A stretch of 64,000 bases of DNA from Zhouia amylolytica (lineage in GTDB: Bacteria; Bacteroidota; Bacteroidia; Flavobacteriales; Flavobacteriaceae): NCBI RefSeq assembly GCF_900116365.1, contig NZ_FPAG01000001.1, positions 213,924 to 277,923 of the forward strand, given 5' to 3'. Positions 1 through 8,644 of this stretch are shown here, in pieces (position 1 is the first letter of the stretch; every line of letters starts with the position of its first letter). A program made the translations under genes and the position numbers. The notes under the pieces were generated by a model that did not search any database, was not told where the DNA came from, and was given only the letters and a program-made list of their open reading frames with translations.

Positions 1-112
1 CAAAACGAACTCGAAGCCTTATCAGGACTTCTCAAACAGCGTTTCGTTCTTAACGCAGGCTGCAGCTACGGGGCCCGAAGTCGGAAATGAGGGCGGTTTA
101 AAAAATATACTA
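1..112. repeat. Partial copy of the hairpin-bearing intergenic repeat (left end outside window)
   Basis: This stretch shares the order and flanks of the repeats at 9.34-9.79 and 10.45-10.79 kb: GAACTCG, a hairpin, CTCAAACAGCG, about 60 nt, then GGCGGTTTAAA and an AT-rich tail. The hairpin here is GAAGCCT (13-19), loop TATC, then AGG-A-CTTC (24-31). The other two copies use GTCTGTTT/AAACAGAC, so the stem sequence differs while the fold is kept. A tcattccgcac hairpin follows at 149-171, as in the other copies. Function is unknown. Confidence 0.6.
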
Positions 113-148
113 AATCTATTATAACAAGGATGTCGAAACCAATAACTG

Positions 149-182
149 TCATTCCGCACTTGTTGCGGAATCTGTTGATTCA
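149..182. repeat. Palindromic intergenic repeat (TCATTCCG...CGGAATCT family)
   Basis: Perfect 8-bp inverted repeat ATTCCGCA (151-158) and TGCGGAAT (164-171) around the loop CTTGT, followed by tgttgattca. The same unit recurs at about 9233, 9765, 9941, 10289, 10765 and 11340, and inverted near 36014 and 36259, always between genes. Confidence 0.75.
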
Positions 183-250
183 TTTTTTAGGCTTGAAAAA
201 TATGATGGTTGGATTGCTGTCTTGTTTTGGGGATTAGCAGGCGTCCATAA

Positions 251-400
251 ACCAAAGGGTTAGGAATTTCAAAATTTTCGTTTTCCTACATTGCAGGATT
301 AAGAAATTTCGATTATTTTCGGAGGGGTTTTGCTGATGCCATTTTGGGATTCATGAGAGGTGCTGGTGAAATCAAATACAATACCGTTGCAAAACCTTAA
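251..400 (+). pseudogene. Possible C-terminal remnant of an unrecognised protein
   Basis: After a stop ending at 250, an open frame of 49 codons runs to TAA at 398-400. Its end (RRGFADAILGFMRGAGEIKY) has the look of a genuine protein C-terminus rather than random translation. It has only an internal ATG and the repeat described above lies upstream, so I read it as a possible gene remnant. I do not recognise the family. The rest of 183-409 shows nothing else. Confidence 0.2.
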
Positions 401-409
401 ACAACACCA

Positions 410-802
410 ATGGAAAGAACCGTATTTAAGAATCAAAACTTTTACATTTTATTAATTACATTTCCAGGGATTCTACTATGTTGGAATTTATGGACATTTT
501 GGAATTCTAAAAATTTGATTGCCCTTATTCCTGCCATTATTCAAATCATCATTCTTGGACTTATTTTTACAAAAAACAAACAGGCCAAATTGGCAATTAA
601 AATTTGGGCAATAATACTGATTGCCGGACCTTCTCTTTCCATTCTCGGAAATACTATTAAAGTCTTGTTAGGTGATGAGATTTTAAGTAAAATAATGCCC
701 TTGATTATTCAAATCCTAATTCTTACTGCTGGACTTTATATCAATCATTTCAACAATACCACTGTGGAGGTAAAAAACATTGAGGAGTTTCAAAATCAAT
801 AA
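410..802 (+). CDS. Hypothetical four-helix membrane protein
   Basis: Predicted 130-residue protein with about four hydrophobic segments (roughly residues 12-30, 35-52, 62-84 and 95-112) and a short polar tail. It has no lipobox and no motif that I recognise. It heads an all-plus-strand series of small genes and lies 68 bp before the CPBP protease gene. The A-rich stretch before its ATG and the plain hydrophobic pattern support a real inner-membrane protein. Function unknown. Confidence 0.6.
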   Translation: MERTVFKNQNFYILLITFPGILLCWNLWTFWNSKNLIALIPAIIQIIILGLIFTKNKQAKLAIKIWAIILIAGPSLSILGNTIKVLLGDEILSKIMPLIIQILILTAGLYINHFNNTTVEVKNIEEFQNQ

Positions 803-870
803 AATCTATACACAATACCCTTGGGAACACTCGCATAACCACATCGTCACAAATAAACCAAACCGTTAAA

Positions 871-1578
871 ATGAATCACAACATTACCAACTCCACTGAA
901 AGATCGAATAATACCCTCGGGGTTTTGTTTGACCTTATTATTTACATTTCTATAATGTTCCTGATCAGGGAGGTTTATTTACCAAAAGTTGGCTTCATTG
1001 CTAATGGCCTTTTTTGGTCGCTGACCACTTTGATTATAGCCAGTTGGAGAATGAAAATCAGAGGTGTTACCTGGAAAGACCTGGGATTAATAAAACCTAA
1101 ATCAATGTGGAGAACATTAGGAGTGTCCGTTATTATTTTTGTTTCCGTAATGATTGCTGTCATACTATTTGAACTTCTAAAAGACCAATTACCATTTTCA
1201 TTAGCATCAGATACCTCCTCCGAAAGTTCAGTGTCTAAATTTGGGGACCTTAAAGGAAATTGGATACAGTTTTTTATAATCATTCCTTTCGTTTGGCTCG
1301 AATCTATGTTAGAAGAACTACTAGACAGAGGCTTTTTGATGAATTGGATTGAAAAATTGTTTTCTTCAACTTCATTTGCCACAATCATAGCTGTACTATT
1401 ACAAGCAATCATATTTGGGTTTAGACATTCAAACGACTTCTCCGAAAGGTCAATAACTGTTGGTCTTATTGGTTTAGTAATGGGTATAGCTTATGTAAAA
1501 TTTGGCCGAAACCTATGGCCATTAATAATTGCTCATTGTATATTGAACAGTATGTCTATGATTGATAGAGTAATGTAA
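871..1578 (+). CDS. CPBP family intramembrane glutamic protease
   Basis: Multi-pass membrane protein of 235 residues carrying all three signature motifs of the CPBP (Rce1/Abi) family: EExxxR at 148-153 (EELLDR), FxxxH ending at His186 (FGFRH) and HxxxN at 222-226 (HCILN). In this family the Glu and the two His/Asn motifs form the intramembrane active site. Some members process prenylated or bacteriocin-like peptides, but most bacterial members have no known substrate. The residue between EELL and R is Asp rather than the usual aromatic residue. There is no bacteriocin gene beside it, so the substrate cannot be inferred. Confidence 0.88.
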   Translation: MNHNITNSTERSNNTLGVLFDLIIYISIMFLIREVYLPKVGFIANGLFWSLTTLIIASWRMKIRGVTWKDLGLIKPKSMWRTLGVSVIIFVSVMIAVILFELLKDQLPFSLASDTSSESSVSKFGDLKGNWIQFFIIIPFVWLESMLEELLDRGFLMNWIEKLFSSTSFATIIAVLLQAIIFGFRHSNDFSERSITVGLIGLVMGIAYVKFGRNLWPLIIAHCILNSMSMIDRVM

Positions 1579-1595
1579 TAAAAAAGCACATTAAA

Positions 1596-2279
1596 ATGAA
1601 AAAAATAGGATTGGTAGGAGGAATCAGTTGGACTTCAACTTTAGACTATTATAAATATATAAACCAGGGTATCAATGAACAATTAGGTGGCCTAAATTCG
1701 GCTGAATGTATCATACATTCACTAAATTTCTCTGATATTCAGGATAAAGGGTGGATCAACTCTTATGACCTGATCTTCAATGCTTGTAAAAGTTTAACTT
1801 CCAACAATGTCGATTTCATAGTCTTATGTGCCAATACAGCTCATTTATTTGCTGACGAAATTCAATCAAAAATTGACATCCCTATTATACATATCGCTTC
1901 AGCTACCGCAGAGGAAATAAAAAAGCATAAACTGCGAAAAGTAGGACTCCTAGGCACCAAATTCACCATGGAAATGGATTTTTACCGAAACAAATTAAAA
2001 GAATATGGTATTGAAACCATGGTTCCAAGCAGTAAAAAGGATATTGAAGAAATTCAGGAAATTGTCAAAAATGAACTCGGAAAAGGAATTATCAATAAAG
2101 AGTCTAAATCAAAATTCAGACAATTTGCCAATGAATTAATAGAAAGAGGTGCAGAAGGACTTATTTTAGGGTGTACAGAAATATCAATGTTAATCGATCA
2201 GGAGGACTTTGACTTTCCTGTGTTCGACACTACAAAAATTCATGTTGAAAAAATTGTAAAACACTCCTTAAATAAATGA
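1596..2279 (+). CDS. Aspartate/glutamate racemase family protein
   Basis: Cytoplasmic 227-residue protein of the PLP-independent Asp/Glu racemase family (RacX/YgeA type). It has the N-terminal KIGLVGGISWTST signature and both catalytic cysteines, Cys78 in CANTAH and Cys193 in LGCTEI, as expected for two-base racemisation of an acidic or broad-range amino acid. Length is normal (about 230). It follows the CPBP gene by 17 bp and may be co-transcribed with it. The exact substrate (Asp, Glu or other amino acids) cannot be read from the sequence. Confidence 0.88.
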   Translation: MKKIGLVGGISWTSTLDYYKYINQGINEQLGGLNSAECIIHSLNFSDIQDKGWINSYDLIFNACKSLTSNNVDFIVLCANTAHLFADEIQSKIDIPIIHIASATAEEIKKHKLRKVGLLGTKFTMEMDFYRNKLKEYGIETMVPSSKKDIEEIQEIVKNELGKGIINKESKSKFRQFANELIERGAEGLILGCTEISMLIDQEDFDFPVFDTTKIHVEKIVKHSLNK

Positions 2280-2318
2280 ATTACAACCATATTCCATAAT
2301 TAACCATATAATACCATC

Positions 2319-2936
2319 ATGAAAAAAACAATCACATTATTATTCTGTCTTTTATCGGTTGTCATTAGTATTGCCCAAAAAAACAGTTCACAGAACACCC
2401 TCAAGCATATTGCATATACCGATGAAGACAGTACGGTTAGACTTGAAGCCCTTAAAAAACTAACTGATCAGAATGCTATTAAACACGTTGCCTTCACAGA
2501 TGAGGATAGTATAATAAGGCTTGCCGCTTTGGAGAAACTAACAGATCAGAATGCAATCAAACACCTCGCTTATACCGACAAAGACAATAATATCAGACTG
2601 AAAGCTGTAAAAAAACTGACTGACCAAAACGCCATTAAACACGTTGCCTACACAGATGAAAACAACTTTGTAAAGCTCGTCGCTTTAGACAAGCTAACCA
2701 ACCAAAATTCAATTAAACATGTTGCCTACACAGATGAAGATAACAACGTTAGACTAAAAGCAGTAAAAAAACTGACTGACCAGAATGCCATCAGACACGT
2801 TGCCTTCACAGACGAGGATAGCACCATAAGACTCGCTGCTTTGGTTAAGCTCACTGATCAAAATTCAATTAAACATATTGCTAAAACTGATAAAGAGAAA
2901 AAAGTGAGATTAAAAGCATTAGAGCTTTTAAATTAA
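2319..2936 (+). CDS. Secreted protein of seven 26-residue HEAT-like repeats
   Basis: A signal peptide (about residues 1-19, ending SIAQ) is followed by seven consecutive 26-residue repeats from residue 26 to the end. The consensus is N-A/S-I-K-H-V-A-Y/F-T-D-E-D-x-x-V/I-R-L-x-A-L/V-x-K-L-T-D-Q. The pattern TDEDxxVRLxAL resembles the second helix of HEAT/PBS-lyase repeats, so an alpha-solenoid binding scaffold in the periplasm is likely. Repeats 2 and 6 match each other best, as do 3 and 5, giving a mirrored order. No catalytic domain is present. The partner is unknown. Confidence 0.72.
   Translation: MKKTITLLFCLLSVVISIAQKNSSQNTLKHIAYTDEDSTVRLEALKKLTDQNAIKHVAFTDEDSIIRLAALEKLTDQNAIKHLAYTDKDNNIRLKAVKKLTDQNAIKHVAYTDENNFVKLVALDKLTNQNSIKHVAYTDEDNNVRLKAVKKLTDQNAIRHVAFTDEDSTIRLAALVKLTDQNSIKHIAKTDKEKKVRLKALELLN
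2394..2936 (+). repeat. Seven tandem 78-bp coding repeats
   Basis: The HEAT-like units are encoded by in-frame repeats of 78 bp (26 codons). Units share runs such as ctgaccagaatgccat and gttgcctacacagatga, close enough for slippage or unequal recombination to change copy number. Confidence 0.7.
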
Positions 2937-3030
2937 TTTCCAGCGAAAACATACTATAGAAGTTGACGTAGGAGAATTCTTGATATGAACCCCCTCTAAA
3001 TTTACCATTAGCTACCATTATAAATAACCT

Positions 3031-4515
3031 ATGAGAATACTATTTTATTTTTTGCTATCCCTTTTTCTTTTAAATTCTTGTCAAAGGAAGGTTACAAAAA
3101 ACAAGGTCGAGAACTATACTGAAGTCAATTTGAATTTTAAAGACTATAAGCCCCACAAACATAAGAGTTTTATTGACCTTACTATTGAGAACGGAGTACA
3201 TCCAATTGAACAACAATTGAAAATTTCTGATAGTGGAATCGTTTCTTATAGCTTTATAAATGAAAAAAAGCGAGAGCTAGTTTTTAAATATGAAAATAGG
3301 GAATTTAGTCTGATCGTTTCACCTAATGAAGAATTAAATGCGTATCTCTCCGTAGCCGAATTGACGGACTGGAATTCAACATTTAAAGGGTTTAAGATAA
3401 CCTCAGGTGAAAATAGTATTACAAATAATTTGATTCTTCGTTATACATCTTACCTCGACAGTTTGATCAAACAAGCTCCTAACGGATTTAGCAATGATGG
3501 CAAATCGGTTGACATTGATTATAAGAATAAACGAATGTCAGAAATGCAAAATCAATTAAATGCTTTTGACTTATTTATAAGGGAAAATAAAATCAAAGAC
3601 AAAACCTTTATCGATTGGAGTAGATCTCAAATAAGATACCGTGCTGGATTTGATCTAAGCCTGTTTCCGTTCTTCGGAATAATGAACAAAGAAATTGATG
3701 ATGAAAAAGAATATTTCAATTTCATAAATGAACTCAACCCAAATGACAATGAAGAATTAACCTATCAGTCATACCTAAAATATCTAGAGACACTATCAAC
3801 CTCGTATAAAATCATAAGCAACATTGCAGATAAGTATTCCTCGAAAAGAGAACAATTAAAAGAGAATAGTTCCTCGAATTTTCCAATTTTATTTAAAATG
3901 ATCAAAAAGCTTCCAAAAAATAAGGAACGAGAATTTTTGATGGCTTATATATATCGTAATAATAATCAAATACCCGAAAAATATAAAGATAGTTTACAAT
4001 TTTTTGTAAGTGATGACATATTAAGTCAAGTCAAATCATTAGATAAAATTGAAACTCTTGATATTATAACGCTCATTGAGAATTACGATATACCTGACAA
4101 TGAAAAGGCTGCACTTTTAGCGCTTTATAAAGAATCAAAAGGCAAAGTTATTTATCACGATTTCTGGTTTACGAATTGTGCACCTTGTATGAAAGAACTC
4201 CCTAATTATAATGACCTTATTGCCACAACAAATCAAAAGAAGGTTGAGTTCATTTTTTATGGCGCATACATGGAAAAAGACGAATGGAGAGCCACCATTG
4301 AAAAATTAAAACTAAAAGGCAAACATCACTTACTTACAAAAAACCAATTAGCCTTTTTTGAGAAGTACTTCGGAGTTCATGGGTTTCCACATCATCATAT
4401 TATAAATTCAAATGGAAAAATCAGCGAAAAAGTTCGTTTCGGAACTTATCCGGGCAACTTTAAGGAGATTAATAAACTTATAGAAAAAAACCATATTGTA
4501 AAAAGTAAGAAATGA
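3031..4515 (+). CDS. TlpA-like thioredoxin-fold lipoprotein
   Basis: A 494-residue lipoprotein precursor with lipobox LLNSC (Cys17). The long N-terminal region (about 20-360) is polar and partly helical with no assignable domain. The C-terminal ~130 residues form a thioredoxin-like domain of the TlpA/ResA type, with the redox motif CAPC at Cys383 and Cys386 and a cis-Pro region near FPHHH. Such proteins are periplasmic thiol-disulfide reductases, but the specific client is unknown. The stop codon overlaps the start of the next membrane protein (ATGA), implying translational coupling. The 948-residue protein at 42.6 kb has a similar design. Confidence 0.78.
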   Translation: MRILFYFLLSLFLLNSCQRKVTKNKVENYTEVNLNFKDYKPHKHKSFIDLTIENGVHPIEQQLKISDSGIVSYSFINEKKRELVFKYENREFSLIVSPNEELNAYLSVAELTDWNSTFKGFKITSGENSITNNLILRYTSYLDSLIKQAPNGFSNDGKSVDIDYKNKRMSEMQNQLNAFDLFIRENKIKDKTFIDWSRSQIRYRAGFDLSLFPFFGIMNKEIDDEKEYFNFINELNPNDNEELTYQSYLKYLETLSTSYKIISNIADKYSSKREQLKENSSSNFPILFKMIKKLPKNKEREFLMAYIYRNNNQIPEKYKDSLQFFVSDDILSQVKSLDKIETLDIITLIENYDIPDNEKAALLALYKESKGKVIYHDFWFTNCAPCMKELPNYNDLIATTNQKKVEFIFYGAYMEKDEWRATIEKLKLKGKHHLLTKNQLAFFEKYFGVHGFPHHHIINSNGKISEKVRFGTYPGNFKEINKLIEKNHIVKSKK

Positions 4516-5240
4516 ATATAATAGAAAACACTCAAGAAAATGGCTTATCTGTCAAAATAGAAATTTGGGACAATACAAAAAGAGCCAAAAATCTAATGAT
4601 CATATTTTGGATTTTGACAGGACTAACATTTATTGCAATAATTTCTGGTTATTTTGAATTGCAATTACTGGAAAACGTAAAACTCGGAATATTTCCCGAC
4701 GAAAGTGAGGTCTATGCAAACGACTTACGCCAGGGAATAATTGGAATTATTCAAACCGGAATATACATTACTTCCATAATTTTATTTTTAAACTGGTTTC
4801 GAAGAGCCTATGGGAATTTACACAGGTTAGGAATCTCTTATTTAAAGCATAAAGAATCTATGGCTGTTTGGGCTTGGTTTATTCCTATTATTGTTCTTTT
4901 TAGACCCGTTCAAATCATGAACGAAATATGGAACGAAACACAGGAAAAAATTAAAAAGTTTGATTCTACTTATATCATTAAAAATGGAGGATTGATAATT
5001 GGATTATGGTGGGCTTTATTTATAATTTCGAATATTATAGGAAGATATGTATTGAAGACTGTCTTTAAAGCTGAAACCGTTGAACAATTAATTGAGGGAT
5101 CACAGGCACTATTACTATCTGATTTCATGCAAATTCCAGAAGCCCTATTAGTTATTTTAATTGTATTTCAACTCTCAAAAATGGAAACAAAACTAGCTAA
5201 GGAAGTGCAACAAGCTGGTGGCAATATTATTTATAAGTAA
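4512..5240 (+). CDS. DUF4328 domain membrane protein
   Basis: Protein of 242 residues with about five hydrophobic segments. The central MAVWAWFIPIIVLFRPVQIM stretch followed by EIWNET is the DUF4328 hallmark. The family has no assigned function. Its ATG lies inside the stop codon of the TlpA-like gene, a 4-bp ATGA overlap, so the two are almost certainly one operon. This suggests an envelope role alongside the thioredoxin-like lipoprotein, which is inference only. Confidence 0.75.
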   Translation: MNIIENTQENGLSVKIEIWDNTKRAKNLMIIFWILTGLTFIAIISGYFELQLLENVKLGIFPDESEVYANDLRQGIIGIIQTGIYITSIILFLNWFRRAYGNLHRLGISYLKHKESMAVWAWFIPIIVLFRPVQIMNEIWNETQEKIKKFDSTYIIKNGGLIIGLWWALFIISNIIGRYVLKTVFKAETVEQLIEGSQALLLSDFMQIPEALLVILIVFQLSKMETKLAKEVQQAGGNIIYK

Positions 5241-5269
5241 TAAGATTTAATCGATGAATTAATAATATC

Positions 5270-5848
5270 GTGGAATCAAAACTCACATATCTTAAAGGAA
5301 AATCCGTTTTTATAGTATCATTGCTTGTCATCGGAATTACCATCCTAACCGTTTATCTTAGTGGAATACATTACAACCGGAGTTTGACCTCCAACCTGTA
5401 TTTATCACTTGGAATTATTGCTTCAGCTCTATTTATATTTATGACCTATGGTTTATATAACGGAATTGGTTTGATCGACAATTTTCCTAAATTCAGAAAC
5501 TTTAAAAGGGGTGAGATTTTCATGCAATCCGGAGCGTTTCCTGACCTACCAAATACTAATGTAGGGGATGGTATTGGGGGCTTGATATTATCGATCTTCC
5601 TGTGGATCGTAATGACTATTATATTCATAGTCTTGCTAATTATACTGGAAGCGGTTTTTTGGTTTTCTTTATTCATACTTCTAGATATGCTTTATTGGGT
5701 TTTCTTTAGAGCGTTAAAACTTGTTTTCAAAAGATCTAAAGACACTAAAGGATCTGTTGGAATCTCAATAGTATACTCCATATCTTATACTGCGCTTTAT
5801 ATAGGTTGGATATTTGGAATTGTATATTTATCTGAAATAATCAGATGA
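5270..5848 (+). CDS. Hypothetical membrane protein (GTG start)
   Basis: A 192-residue membrane protein with hydrophobic segments at about residues 13-32, 43-62, 105-150 (long, probably two) and 168-190. No family is recognised. The only in-frame start that keeps the first membrane segment is the GTG at 5270, and no ATG lies nearby. It follows the DUF4328 gene by 29 bp and may be the third gene of that operon. From here to 6027 only AT-rich sequence is seen. Confidence 0.55.
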   Translation: MESKLTYLKGKSVFIVSLLVIGITILTVYLSGIHYNRSLTSNLYLSLGIIASALFIFMTYGLYNGIGLIDNFPKFRNFKRGEIFMQSGAFPDLPNTNVGDGIGGLILSIFLWIVMTIIFIVLLIILEAVFWFSLFILLDMLYWVFFRALKLVFKRSKDTKGSVGISIVYSISYTALYIGWIFGIVYLSEIIR

Positions 5849-6027
5849 TGTTATTGCAAACACCTCTTATTATCCAATTGAGCTGAATTATTAAAAATTA
5901 TCTATACCCTTATCAATTAATTTGTTTTAATCCGAAAACACTAGTAGAGAATTTCCAAATTCTTTCTTTTTATTAAATTAGTTCTCAAAACCTAACAAAT
6001 CAATATCATAGCTTTAGCTATAATAAG

Positions 6028-6732
6028 ATGAATCTAATAAAGAATATAATCGGGATAGCCATATTATTTTTATTATATAACTGTGGTACGAATAAAAAAC
6101 CTGAAACCGGAGAATTAATTCTAACCGGTAAATATTGTAAATATCCCAATGATGATTTCTTTAGCTTAGCATTTCAATTATTTAAAAATGGGAAACATAT
6201 TGCAAATGATACTATAGAATTTAATGGATTCTCGAAATATAAAAACTTACCTTATGGAAAATATCAGATTACGTTTGAATCAATTTACGGTTTGCAGGAA
6301 TCTGTTGAAATAGAAATTAAAAACAACATTGAAGAAGTAATCCTTTGTAAGGATAAGCTTAATTATGATCTCACTGACAGTGACTTATTAATAAACAACC
6401 TAAACCCTAATCAATCGTTAAAAATTGATTTCCAGTCTTTAGGATGTTTCCATTTTAATAAGTCCGTATTGGAAATAACTCGAACCAATGAGCAATATTT
6501 AGCAAAACTAGGCGATAAAAAAATGATTCTTTCGGCAGCTCAACTCCAGTTGATAAAAGAATTCGAAATAGAACTTCGAGAAATTGAATCTAATGAATGT
6601 ACGACAGTTGACACTTACAAATTGACAAATGCACAAAATTCGGAAAGCGTCGAAATTATTGATGAAAGCTGTATCTGGCATGGGTTTAGACATCTTGTAG
6701 AAAAACTTGGACTTGATCCCATTGGCAGCTAA
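6028..6732 (+). CDS. Hypothetical lipoprotein
   Basis: A 234-residue protein with a lipoprotein signal peptide ending in LLYNC (Cys19). Residues about 30-105 look like a beta-rich domain (ELILTGKYC, YKNLPYGKYQITFES), resembling a carboxypeptidase-regulatory or prealbumin-like fold. The second half is charged and contains three more cysteines, one in the C-terminal SCIWHGF. I do not recognise the family. It is probably on the periplasmic or outer face of an envelope membrane. Confidence 0.55.
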   Translation: MNLIKNIIGIAILFLLYNCGTNKKPETGELILTGKYCKYPNDDFFSLAFQLFKNGKHIANDTIEFNGFSKYKNLPYGKYQITFESIYGLQESVEIEIKNNIEEVILCKDKLNYDLTDSDLLINNLNPNQSLKIDFQSLGCFHFNKSVLEITRTNEQYLAKLGDKKMILSAAQLQLIKEFEIELREIESNECTTVDTYKLTNAQNSESVEIIDESCIWHGFRHLVEKLGLDPIGS

Positions 6733-6831
6733 CACAAAACAATCCAACATAGCTTGATGTGTTATATAAGTAAATACACATTTGGTACTTTTAATTATAT
6801 TCATAACACCAATACACAACCCTTTCAATAA

Positions 6832-7374
6832 ATGAATTTCGTCCAACAAATTGTAGAATCTCATGGAGGCGAATACTCGCAAGAGCCTTTGAAAAGGGTT
6901 CACTCTCCTAAGGGACTCATAACGTATCAACCCAAAAGAGGTAAAATAGAGGTTAATGGAACGCAAATCGAAATTCATTTTAAAGAATCTGGAGGCGTCT
7001 CTGGTTCCGTTGAACCTATTAGAATTATCCTAAAGCTAAAAAATGATATCAAAAACAACCTAAGCATATATCCCAGTACTTATTTAAACTATTTAACGGA
7101 CCTTCTTGCTCAACCAAAAAACTTAAATATCCCCAAGGAAATAAAGCAACAATTTAGTTTCAGAGGCGATAAAGAGTTAATAAAAAAAATAGTAGCAGAT
7201 AGTAGGTTCTGCAGTTCCATCCTTAACGAGTTTATATATATTTCTCTGTTCAGATCTAAACCGAGACAAATTATACTTACACCTGAGTATGGCTTAGAAA
7301 GTGTTGAGCATTTTAATAAACTTATCACGGCACTCATAATTATTGAAGGGAAGATTAAAGAAGTTCCACGGTAA
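6832..7374 (+). CDS. Hypothetical cytoplasmic protein
   Basis: A 180-residue soluble protein without signal peptide or membrane segment, rich in Lys and Ile. The N-terminal 70 residues look beta-rich (GLITYQPKRGKIEVNGTQIE) and the rest helical. No known domain is recognised. It ends 10 bp before the start chosen for the next lipoprotein gene, so the two are probably co-transcribed. It could be a recently acquired orphan. Confidence 0.5.
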   Translation: MNFVQQIVESHGGEYSQEPLKRVHSPKGLITYQPKRGKIEVNGTQIEIHFKESGGVSGSVEPIRIILKLKNDIKNNLSIYPSTYLNYLTDLLAQPKNLNIPKEIKQQFSFRGDKELIKKIVADSRFCSSILNEFIYISLFRSKPRQIILTPEYGLESVEHFNKLITALIIIEGKIKEVPR

Positions 7375-7384
7375 CTTAAATAAC

Positions 7385-8284
7385 ATGATAAAAACAAACA
7401 GTATAACATTAACAGCACTTGTAATGGTGGGGGTTTTGAATTCTTGTAAAAACTCAAATGAAGAGAATCCTGTAACTTTTGAAAACGCTTATTTCGGTCA
7501 ACAGTCACCCGGGCTTTCTCCAGAACCTTTCGCACCCGGAATTATATCAACGGATAACTGGGAAATAAGTGGTGTTTTTACCCCTGACCTCAAAGAGTTT
7601 TATTTCATTCGAGAAGTTGGGGAGACGGATGAAGAAAAAGCAATGCAATTTATGTTATATCAATATAAAGATCACCAATGGCAAGAATCCATAATATCGC
7701 CACGAGTGGGTGAACCATTAATTTCTCCAAATGGTCAGATCATGCATCTGGGCAAAAAATATAAGGAACGATTGGAAAATGGTGATTGGTCTGAGTTAAA
7801 AAGTCTCGACACCGCATTTGACAGTATTCCTATAATGCAGCTTGCTTCTTCTGCCAAAGGCACCTATGTCTTCGATGCCATGGGTGAAGGTGTCTTACGA
7901 TATTCTCGTGTAGTGGATGGCATACGTGAAGAACCTAAACTATTTGGAAAAGAAATTAATAGCGGGACCGCTAACGCTCACCCCTATATAGCTCCTGATG
8001 AATCTTATATTCTTTGGGATGGCAGAAGAGAAAATGGATATGGCAATGCGGATATTTATATTAGTTTTAAACAGAAAGATGGTTCCTGGGGAGAGGCCAT
8101 CAACTTAGGTGATAAGATCAACACCTCCGCTTCTGAAAACGGTGCTCGCGTTACTCCAGATGGTAAATATCTATTCTTTAACAGGAACGTTGGTAAAATA
8201 AATCCAACTGACCAATATGATGACGTTAATATGTATTGGGTAGATGCTAAAATTATTGAAACTCTAAAACCATCAGAATTATAG
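7385..8284 (+). CDS. PD40/TolB-like beta-propeller lipoprotein
   Basis: Start chosen at the ATG at 7385, not at the upstream in-frame codon 7343, because it gives a clean lipoprotein signal peptide (VGVLNSC) and avoids overlap with the preceding gene. The mature protein of about 280 residues carries WD40-like PD40 blades: TPDLKEFYFIRE, ISPNGQIMHLG, IAPDESYILWDGRR and VTPDGKYLFFNRN. The last two blades include ADIYISFKQKDGSW, typical of flavobacterial TolB-like propellers. It is likely anchored in the envelope and binds an unknown ligand or protein. No catalytic residues are evident. Confidence 0.72.
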   Translation: MIKTNSITLTALVMVGVLNSCKNSNEENPVTFENAYFGQQSPGLSPEPFAPGIISTDNWEISGVFTPDLKEFYFIREVGETDEEKAMQFMLYQYKDHQWQESIISPRVGEPLISPNGQIMHLGKKYKERLENGDWSELKSLDTAFDSIPIMQLASSAKGTYVFDAMGEGVLRYSRVVDGIREEPKLFGKEINSGTANAHPYIAPDESYILWDGRRENGYGNADIYISFKQKDGSWGEAINLGDKINTSASENGARVTPDGKYLFFNRNVGKINPTDQYDDVNMYWVDAKIIETLKPSEL

Positions 8285-8287
8285 AAA

Positions 8288-8644
8288 ATGAAAAAAGCAT
8301 TCGGATTTAAAGTAGCTGTTAATGACCAACTGATTTGTCGGGCAGGATTTGAAAATGAGCATTCAATTGTTACATGCATACTTGACTCTGTAAGACGAAA
8401 GAATGAAAATTCTGAAGAATTAAGCATTCATATTAGTGGTTTAAATTCCGATACTAATCACCAGGTAGATTGGTTCAAAGACTCATTAAAAGAAGGTGAC
8501 AAAATATCTATCGAGGTTATAAGTAATGGTTTTGACCCTCCTGCCACGGAAAGAAAAGCATTTAAAGATAAGGATCTCATAGCTCATAAATTAAAGACCT
8601 ATTATAAACTAAAAGAGGAACTGAAAGAACATTTAAATGAGTAG
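8288..8644 (+). CDS. Hypothetical small protein
   Basis: A 118-residue cytoplasmic protein, beta-rich at the N-terminus (FGFKVAVNDQLICRAGF) with a charged helical C-terminus ending KLKEELKEHLNE. It begins 3 bp after the propeller gene stop and overlaps the nucleotidyltransferase-like gene by 8 bp. This tight packing supports it as a real gene in that operon. No family recognised. Confidence 0.55.
   Translation: MKKAFGFKVAVNDQLICRAGFENEHSIVTCILDSVRRKNENSEELSIHISGLNSDTNHQVDWFKDSLKEGDKISIEVISNGFDPPATERKAFKDKDLIAHKLKTYYKLKEELKEHLNE

Noticed and set aside
871-1578. CPBP protease as part of a bacteriocin or abortive-infection cassette
   Set aside because: No precursor peptide, ABC exporter or toxin gene is adjacent, and CPBP genes are common as solo genes.
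2394-2936. Regular 78-bp repeats as a possible CRISPR array
   Set aside because: There are no spacers. The units are contiguous, in frame and encode HEAT-like helices.
7343-7384. Upstream in-frame start of the beta-propeller lipoprotein
   Set aside because: It would overlap the preceding gene and place 14 charged residues before a clean lipoprotein signal peptide.
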